64,000 nt of DNA, from positions 34,105,212 through 34,169,211 of the forward strand of contig OX345636.1 of the NCBI GenBank assembly GCA_947044365.1. Reading direction: 5' to 3'. This document shows, piece after piece, positions 61,301 through 64,000 of this stretch. Position numbers and translations under genes: made by a program. Within the stretch, counting starts at the first letter, position 1, and each line of letters starts with the position of its first letter. Under the pieces are notes generated by a model. It did no database searches and had not been told where the DNA came from. It saw only the letters and a program-made list of their open reading frames with translations. The DNA is from Petrosia ficiformis (Eukaryota > Porifera > Demospongiae > Haplosclerida > Petrosiidae).

Positions 61301-62355
61301 CTGCTGTACTTCATTTCAACCATATTGGTGCTTCAATCAGATTGCTAGTTCTGCTGCAACTCTTTACTAGCATACTTACTAACTGCACACACAAAACAGA
61401 ACGGAATGAAACAGATCAGAGCAGATCAGAATGACATACAAATTCACAAACACAATCTGTTACCTTTAAAACCTTCTTGTCTCAAACTTGTTGCAACTTC
61501 TTCACTTGTGACTTTACGAGTAGCAAATATCAGTACACTCCCAGCTAAATAAAACAGGATAATTATATATCCTAAATTATAATCCTAGATGGGTTTTTAG
61601 CACAGTGTTTTAATATATTCCAGCATGACTGAAGTGCATGATAAAACTTCGAACACCGACTTCGAGCTTTGTCTGTTTTCACGTATTATTAGCAATGTTG
61701 TATGCTTTAAGTCTTGCTTTGATTGCAAATAAAAATTTTCTAAACTGATTTGGCTTATCATAACGAGTACTATTCTAGTTCCTGCTGTTGTTTCTCAGTG
61801 GACTCCAGAAAGGAGTGAATTTGGAGCCCAAGAACACGCCCAACAATAATTAAAAACATGTGAGGTATGAATATACACAAGAGTTTGGATTAGGTGAGGT
61901 AGCAAGATTTCAAACAAAGTTTAGCTAACAAACAACTTTAAACGATTGAAATATTTCTCCAATATAACCTTAAAATGGAGAGTAACCTAGTATATAATTT
62001 GGCAGTATCGCTCACTATCAAACCAGTATTAACAGATAATGTGATAATAACACGGTTAATAATTATTACTCTGTGTGAATGGTCAAGGGTTTAAATAATT
62101 GGTTCCCTGCACATACATGTACATTACTTTTTAAAACTTATAGATGAATTCTGATATCCATACCTGATATAAATTCCACAAGGTGTTGTAATAGCCACAC
62201 CCACTTATCTTTGGGTTCCTGCTTGACATGTACAAATTGTGTGATATCAGTATTGGCCTCTCCCACATCTCCAATGACTATCCGTACAGGATCTGTCAAG
62301 ACATCACGACATAGACGTTCTATCTTCTTACGAAACGTAGCACTGAACAACATAG
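43747..62355 (-). CDS. DDX42: DEAD-box RNA helicase DDX42, 3' exons (partial)
   Basis: Eight exons on the minus strand with agreeing phases: 62355-62164 (motif [16 protein letters not shown]), 61544-61464 (VLIFATRK), 50000-49899 ([19 protein letters not shown]), 47401-47226 (motif V ARGLDIPS and motif [15 protein letters not shown]), 45886-45836, 45767-45615, 44515-44417 and 43932-43747 (stop TGA). The FAGDLVRNL and [16 protein letters not shown] stretches are characteristic of DDX42, a nuclear RNA helicase associated with the SF3b part of the spliceosome (known). Exon 45767-45615 encodes a run of about 16 Gly. The tail is Ser-rich and ends KKPRKSRWN. Motifs I and II lie in 5' exons outside the window. 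The introns are packed with mobile DNA; the largest, 50001-61463, is ~11.5 kb. Confidence 0.93.
45168..45223. repeat. Short hairpin in DDX42 intron
   Basis: Arms attttgattatagatgcttg/gtttc and gaaac/caagcaactataatcaaatt pair over ~24 bases with one internal mismatch and a ~7-base loop. Isolated, with no other copy in the window. Confidence 0.7.
46278..46780 (+). mobile_element. MITE family M, copy 3
   Basis: Begins ttatggcccgtagggccatc and ends tctctatatacacttg. Contains 'agctagctattctgcctgaa', 'ctggacaccacaaagcagtc' and the terminal 'aagcaatcatagggatg', all shared with copies 2 and 4. It has a longer (T)n run after the (TA)n tract. It lies in the DDX42 intron between exons 47401-47226 and 45886-45836. 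Confidence 0.85.
47402..47711. other. Purine-rich DDX42 intron segment
   Basis: The plus strand is strongly A/G-biased (gaagagaagaaatatgaaga and following, to ~47600). The minus-strand frames here are pyrimidine-translation artefacts (Phe/Leu/Ser-rich). No repeat partner was found, though a similar bias recurs at 48490-48800. Confidence 0.4.
47712..48201. mobile_element. hAT-type MITE
   Basis: Ends TAGTGATGCACCAA (47712) and the inverse TTGGTGCATCCCTA (ending 48201), a widespread hAT terminal motif. Flanked by ctaataac (47704-47711) and ctaacaac (48202-48209), an 8-bp duplication with one mismatch. The interior is rich in 'gataccgat' and 'ccgata' subterminal motifs and lacks a gene. Confidence 0.8.
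48210..49898. other. DDX42 intron, no feature supported
   Basis: Contains a second purine-rich tract (48490-48800) and a minus-strand open frame at 49164-49559 with no recognisable domain. No repeat was identified. Confidence 0.4.
50001..52069. other. DDX42 large intron, right part; acidic ORF trace
   Basis: Mostly unrecognised. Near 50222-50450 a plus-strand frame (one stop near its start) reads an acidic stretch: [18 protein letters not shown], then [18 protein letters not shown] hydrophobic run followed by acidic residues is the pattern of a SUMO-interacting motif, but there is no downstream domain. It may be the leader of a lost transposon gene. Confidence 0.3.
52070..52300 (+). mobile_element. 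tRNA-derived SINE
   Basis: A tRNA-like head with an A box around tggttaaagtgctgg (52089) and a B box ggttcaagccc (52124-52134). The intervening 'cctgcaatcgaaaggttgc' could fold as an anticodon arm. It is followed by a ~150-base non-tRNA body (cggtatttatcggggatgta, cggtcccggggagctggtta). The head does not close as a full cloverleaf and is followed by a C run, so it is a SINE rather than a tRNA gene. The end is approximate. Confidence 0.7.
52539..53200 (+). pseudogene. LINE ORF 5' fragment
   Basis: The frame 52560-53045 ([60 protein letters not shown]) resembles, from memory, the segment preceding the reverse transcriptase in invertebrate non-LTR elements. After a stop at 53045 the frame continues with similar content ([32 protein letters not shown]). 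The RT itself is missing. The family name is uncertain; no search was possible. Confidence 0.5.
53505..54640 (+). repeat. Duplicated exon cluster, copy 1
   Basis: Matches 55480-56470 in order: a leader 'catttacattacacaattac', an exon reading [16 protein letters not shown] (~53615-53700, GTAAGA donor), an exon with PKRFGPN (~54183), and an exon [19 protein letters not shown] (54436-54556). The last is acidic and Pro-rich, ending TVRREA with an AG/GCAAGT donor. The middle exon has a ~14-base insertion relative to copy 2 that breaks the shared MAGSLVA frame. The protein is not recognised. It may continue into [19 protein letters not shown] (54670) and [15 protein letters not shown] (55105-55215). 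Confidence 0.6.
54670..55300 (+). pseudogene. Unrecognised exons, possible nuclease-like segment
   Basis: Candidate exons, each with an AG acceptor: 54671-~54800 ([20 protein letters not shown]), ~54897-54950 ([18 protein letters not shown]), ~55055-55115 ([18 protein letters not shown]) and ~55178-55240 ([18 protein letters not shown]). The joined IGEGKS could be the E-x-K part of a PD-(D/E)xK nuclease core, but this is a guess from a short motif. Together with the P-loop segment at 57465 it could belong to one multi-exon gene disrupted by duplication and insertions. Confidence 0.3.
55480..56470 (+). repeat. Duplicated exon cluster, copy 2
   Basis: Counterpart of 53505-54640. It has a first exon [16 protein letters not shown] (~55585), a middle exon [18 protein letters not shown] (~56055) in an uninterrupted frame, and a third exon [18 protein letters not shown] (56269-56386) again ending TVRREA with an AG/GCAAGT donor. 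Conservation of the acidic exon in both copies, with mainly third-position and similar-residue changes, suggests it was coding at the time of duplication. Confidence 0.6.
56471..57079. other. Broken frames after the exon cluster
   Basis: Plus-strand fragments with coding-like composition but frequent stops ([20 protein letters not shown] at 56889-57056; [18 protein letters not shown] near 56812). Not recognised. Probably remnants of further exons or of a mobile element. Confidence 0.3.
57080..57270. repeat. Near-perfect 82-bp palindrome
   Basis: Arms 57080-57161 and 57189-57270 are inverse copies with a single mismatch (ttgttacgtaataa against ttattacataacaa). The ~27-base loop contains a further partial copy (cttgccacaaaaa). 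Within each arm, 'attttgatcc' occurs twice. Typical of a young foldback element or MITE; the flanking bases show no obvious target duplication. Confidence 0.9.
57465..58130 (+). pseudogene. P-loop NTPase fragment
   Basis: After an AG acceptor the frame runs to a TGA at 57843. It has a Walker A motif GPYGIGKT (~57640), a following helix [10 protein letters not shown] and a Walker B-like [10 protein letters not shown]. Past the stop, other frames continue in the same style ([18 protein letters not shown] near 58020, then a TGNNPIL segment), as in the C-terminal half of STAND/AAA-like NTPases. So the stop or a nearby shift is probably a lesion. Architectures with such an NTPase next to a nuclease occur in Crinkler-type proteins, but I cannot confirm that here. 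Confidence 0.55.
58254..59143. mobile_element. hAT-type MITE, split by a nested MITE
   Basis: Ends TAGTGATGGGCGATACC (58254) and the inverse GGTATCGCCCATCACTA (ending 59143). A perfect 8-bp duplication ATACACAC flanks it (58246-58253, 59144-59151). The interior is full of 'atcgagtacgatacc' motifs near both ends. MITE M copy 4 (58541-59006) is nested inside, leaving ~420 bases of the host element. Confidence 0.88.
58541..59006 (+). mobile_element. MITE family M, copy 4 (nested)
   Basis: From ttatggcccgtagggccatc to ctatatacacttg, closely matching copies 2 and 3 including 'cgcgtaaaagaacgcgcgat' and the terminal 'aagcaatcatagggatg'. Its insertion into a hAT MITE dates it as younger than that element. 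Confidence 0.85.
59210..59533 (+). other. Short open frame, unrecognised
   Basis: A 78-codon frame (59213-59446) includes [20 protein letters not shown] and ends [14 protein letters not shown]. Content continues after a stop ([18 protein letters not shown]). It could be the C-terminal continuation of the NTPase protein at 57465 or the N-terminal part of the hAT remnant. Unresolved. Confidence 0.3.
59534..60616 (+). pseudogene. hAT transposase remnant, 3' part
   Basis: The frame at 59590-59836 shifts near 59830 and resumes at ~59830-60386. The last part contains the hAT dimerisation domain: [20 protein letters not shown], then [15 protein letters not shown] and a final hydrophobic [13 protein letters not shown], ending at a stop at 60386. 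The sequence ends in a hAT-like terminal motif, cactatcgcccaagccta (inverse TAGGCTTGGGCGATAG), at ~60616. The matching left end was not found, so the 5' part, including the zinc finger and first catalytic residues, is missing or diverged. Confidence 0.75.
60617..61463. other. DDX42 intron, nothing recognised
   Basis: A mixed sequence. The plus-strand frame at 61177-61434 has no recognisable domain. Confidence 0.4.
61545..62163. other. DDX42 intron, nothing recognised
   Basis: Between exons 62355-62164 and 61544-61464. No repeat or gene supported. Confidence 0.4.
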
Positions 62356-63611
62356 CTATGGTTAAGAATTAAAGATATATGTATTTATATGTATGTAAAT
62401 TCATGTAAACACAAATTCATTCCCTATTAAAGGTCATTCATATTCACTATGTCCTCAGAAAAATGTTCATAACTTTAGTTTTGCAAAGACCAAAAAACTA
62501 TTTACATGTACATTTTCATAATTATTTTTCCCATCATTTTTTGTGTGTCAAATTTCAATCCATCGCTTCATTATCGCGTTACAGTATAATCATGTACATG
62601 TACATGTACATGTATTAACCTTATGACATTGTGAATGTGAACAGACTTTAGTTGGCTGATACAATACCCCGTGTACACAATATCAGTTTATTCTATTGTT
62701 GTCTCATACCCATTTACTAGTTGGGGAGTGGGCGATATTTATATGTATTATTGTGATATTTTAAAACACTTTTTTTATATTGTTGTCATTTCGGTTGAAC
62801 AATAAAACTGATTGGCGATTAATATGGTGTGTATTGCACAAATGCGAATCATACGACTAATGAAAGCCATGTAGGTGATATTGGATTTCAAGAAGTAAAC
62901 AAAGTGTAATAGACTTTTTCAAAAGCCAAAAAATATAAAGTTACCATTTAGAAATACTTTGGCTTTTTTTTTTTGATAGTATAGCAGTCTGGGTCAGGTA
63001 CATGTACAACTCTACCAATAAATGACGGAGTGAAGAATGAACTTGAATTATATATTCACCATGAACAAGTAGTGGTGAAAACCAGGTTTCTTGAGTGGTC
63101 AGCAAGTACTTCTGTATTTGAGCTACTAGTGTTAGTTCTGAATGAATTTTCAGCACTACAGGTAACATCTTTACAGATAGCCAAATGTGTTTGAAACCTC
63201 TTTTCCTTGCCAAGAACGAGTAGGACAGTAGTCATGTATCATCACTATATGTATGTAGGTCTTCTTCAGTAGGAAGTTTATCATAACTTCATTGTTGGTT
63301 TGGCAATCCCTTTGTTAAGAGGTATGAGAAAGATTGCGGCAACAATTTTAAAAAGTGATTAATTGTGAAAAAATATCTGATGCAGTGTTCTCGCCAAGAT
63401 TTTCATATTTCATATCACGCTTTTAATTAAATAATGAATATGATCAGTGTTTGAGCTACAAAGTGTTTTTTGCGTCAAATAACGCATTTATTATTTTAAA
63501 AACGCAATATCAAAAAGTTACTGCATACATAATTAATTTTATAATAATTATTATTAATTAATTTTATAATTGTGTGGGTGGAGTCTTACGAAGAACACAC
63601 GTGACAAAAAA
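62356..63611. other. DDX42 5' intron and possible hAT left end
   Basis: No upstream DDX42 exon (DEAD motif) could be found here. A (ACATGT)n run lies at 62592-62614. At ~62735, gggagtgggcgatatttata resembles a hAT left end, and may be the 5' end of the element whose transposase starts at 63612; the right end is outside the window. Confidence 0.35.
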
Positions 63612-63980
63612 ATGTCGATCGTTAGATGGTTAGAGAAATCAGCTCCCAAGCGTTTACGAAGCGAAGTATCAAGTGATGAATCAGAAGCAGATGATGAGTT
63701 ACAACTGGAGTCAGAAACAGAGATCAATAGTGAACAGCCCCAGGTGACTAGCAGTACAAGTGCAGGCAGTACATCATCAGGTACTACAAGTAAAAAGCGT
63801 TATGTTAAGTCATGGGAAAGGATATTTCATTGGGTGTATTATGATCCAGGTAAAAAGGCAATGCTGTGTCGTAGTTGTGTAAAACACAAGATGAACAACA
63901 CATTCACCAACTCAGGATATTTTAACTTTAGGAAAACCACACTTGATCGGCACACAAAATCAATGGACTCATGTTTTTGA
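63612..63980 (+). CDS. hAT-like transposase, N-terminal zinc-finger part
   Basis: ATG at 63612 (MSIVRWLEKSAPKRLRSE) opens a frame with an acidic/Ser-rich leader (DESEADDELQLESETE, then a Ser/Thr/Gly run). A TTF/BED-like zinc-finger segment follows: SWERIFHWVYYDPGKKAMLC, RSCVKHK, then LDRHTKSMDSC, giving C-x2-C and H-x5-C ligands. Proteins of this layout are hAT-family transposases and their domesticated relatives. A TGA at 63978-63980 ends the frame where the family normally continues, so it is either shifted or spliced near the window edge. The plus orientation is opposite to DDX42. Confidence 0.55.
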   Translation: MSIVRWLEKSAPKRLRSEVSSDESEADDELQLESETEINSEQPQVTSSTSAGSTSSGTTSKKRYVKSWERIFHWVYYDPGKKAMLCRSCVKHKMNNTFTNSGYFNFRKTTLDRHTKSMDSCF

Positions 63981-64000
63981 AAGTCTAGCTCAAACACTGA

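Overview
This looks like a stretch of an AT-rich invertebrate genome, most likely a demosponge (inference). Genes have many small exons with GT/AG introns, all three recognisable host genes are metazoan types (adhesion GPCR, secreted Calx-beta protein, DDX42 helicase), and much of the sequence is mobile DNA: DIRS-like, Ty3/Gypsy, LINE and hAT remnants, a tRNA-derived SINE, and several MITE and foldback families. Exons were assigned by reading splice sites and phases by hand. No alignment or search was run.

Layout. 1-731 holds a Gypsy tail and a foldback repeat. 732-4905 is a decayed DIRS-type retroelement with inverted terminal repeats and an internal complementary region. 5440-15420 is copy A of a diverged duplication whose partner, copy B, lies at 36175-40360. 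Both copies carry a minus-strand exon for a signal peptide. Copy A is split by a 5.76-kb element (8704-14462) with TIRs, TG...CA ends and a 5-bp target duplication. Copy B preserves the matching uninterrupted site. This element carries a 12-exon Ulp1-type protease gene whose N-terminal part has a Josephin-like motif, plus a minisatellite that contains the element's own terminal motif. It is the most interesting object here.

18890-24242 (minus) is an adhesion GPCR with Ig, Ig, EGF, Ig, hormone-receptor-like, GAIN/GPS and 7TM segments, with two single-base phase problems. 25250-27900 is a ruined Gypsy element. 29237-33119 is a Gypsy element with both LTRs, a polypurine tract and a 5-bp target duplication. 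34687-37571 (minus) is the 5' part of a secreted Calx-beta gene that uses the copy-B signal-peptide exon. 40850-42496 is a third Gypsy fragment.

43747-62355 (minus) is the 3' half of DDX42, with TE-filled introns. Its largest intron (about 11.5 kb) holds plus-strand material: a SINE, a LINE fragment, a tandemly duplicated cluster of unrecognised exons, a P-loop NTPase fragment, a near-perfect 82-bp palindrome, nested MITEs and a hAT transposase remnant. The window ends in the N-terminus of another hAT-like transposase. One MITE family occurs four times (18239, 28639, 46278, 58541), and five small hAT elements have recognisable 8-bp target duplications.
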